From: Gymnothorax reevesii
Taxonomy: Eukaryota; Chordata; Actinopteri; Anguilliformes; Muraenidae
Direction of reading: 5' to 3'
DNA length: 64,000 nucleotides
Assembly (NCBI GenBank): GCA_029721435.1
Contig: CM056586.1
Location: forward strand, 69,713,679 to 69,777,678
Shown here: positions 63,896-64,000 of the stretch, piece by piece
Numbering within the stretch: position 1 is the first letter of the stretch
Layout of the letters: each line of letters begins with the position of its first letter
The notes under the pieces: model-generated
What the model was told of the DNA's origin: nothing
Database searches by the model: none
The model's input: only the letters and a program-made list of their open reading frames with translations
Translations under genes and position numbers: made by a program

Positions 63896-64000
63896 CCCTC
63901 AGCCCGACTTCAGGCCGAAGGGTATTGTCATCAGTTCGTCGTCTGTCTGTCTGTCTGTCTGTGTGTGCACCTCTAAAGTCAGCATCAATAAACTAGTTAC
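63896..64000 (+). repeat. GTCT microsatellite with repeat start, cut by window end
   Basis: GGCCGAAGGGTATTGTCATC then about five GTCT units. The left part resembles the starts of other fish repeats; the rest lies beyond the window. Confidence 0.6.

Overview
The window is vertebrate nuclear DNA, most likely from a ray-finned fish. The reasons are large AT-rich introns with canonical GT-AG splice sites, tRNA-headed SINEs, a Rex1/CR1-like LINE, many Tc1/mariner relics and numerous short inverted-repeat elements. The ZAK-CDCA7 gene order is also the one found in vertebrates. There is nothing prokaryotic: no operons, CRISPR arrays or phage.

Two protein-coding genes lie on the + strand, in the order and orientation of human MAP3K20-CDCA7. 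(1) The 3' part of map3k20 (ZAK) runs from 158 to 41454. Eleven coding exons join in frame to 538 codons plus a stop. They cover the end of the kinase domain, the leucine zipper, the SAM domain, a beta-rich sensor region and the basic C-terminal ribosome-sensing tail (ZAK-alpha form). An alternative terminal exon at 17987-18301, with its own poly(A) signal, gives the short ZAK-beta form. The promoter and most kinase exons lie upstream of the window. (2) The complete coding region of cdca7 runs from 54240 to 59971. Eleven exons encode 416 residues, including the cysteine-rich zinc-finger domain that in human is hit by ICF3 mutations. An E2F-type site lies about 150 bp upstream of the start codon.

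Region by region: 0.3-14.4 kb is one large intron with SINEs, a Tc1/mariner element and a four-deep nest of transposons. 14.4-27.4 kb holds the zipper exon, the ZAK-beta exon and several mariner and LINE relics. 27.4-36.1 kb holds the small SAM and sensor exons among MITEs and a SINE. 36.2-39.8 kb is a nearly continuous block of nested inverted-repeat elements. 39.97-41.45 kb holds the last two exons. A 32-bp-unit minisatellite follows inside the presumed map3k20 3' UTR. 43.8-54 kb is intergenic, with a Tc1 element split by a LINE that is flanked by a perfect 13-bp target duplication. 54.2-60.6 kb is cdca7. The rest is repeat-rich intergenic DNA.

I found no unknown pathway. The most interesting structures are the four-layer transposon nest at 10.9-14.2 kb, whose order of insertion can be read directly; the minisatellite with trimeric higher-order structure in the map3k20 3' UTR; and a 36-bp-arm hairpin in the cdca7 3' UTR. 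The reading of gene function rests on my memory of the human ZAK and CDCA7 proteins, not on a database search.
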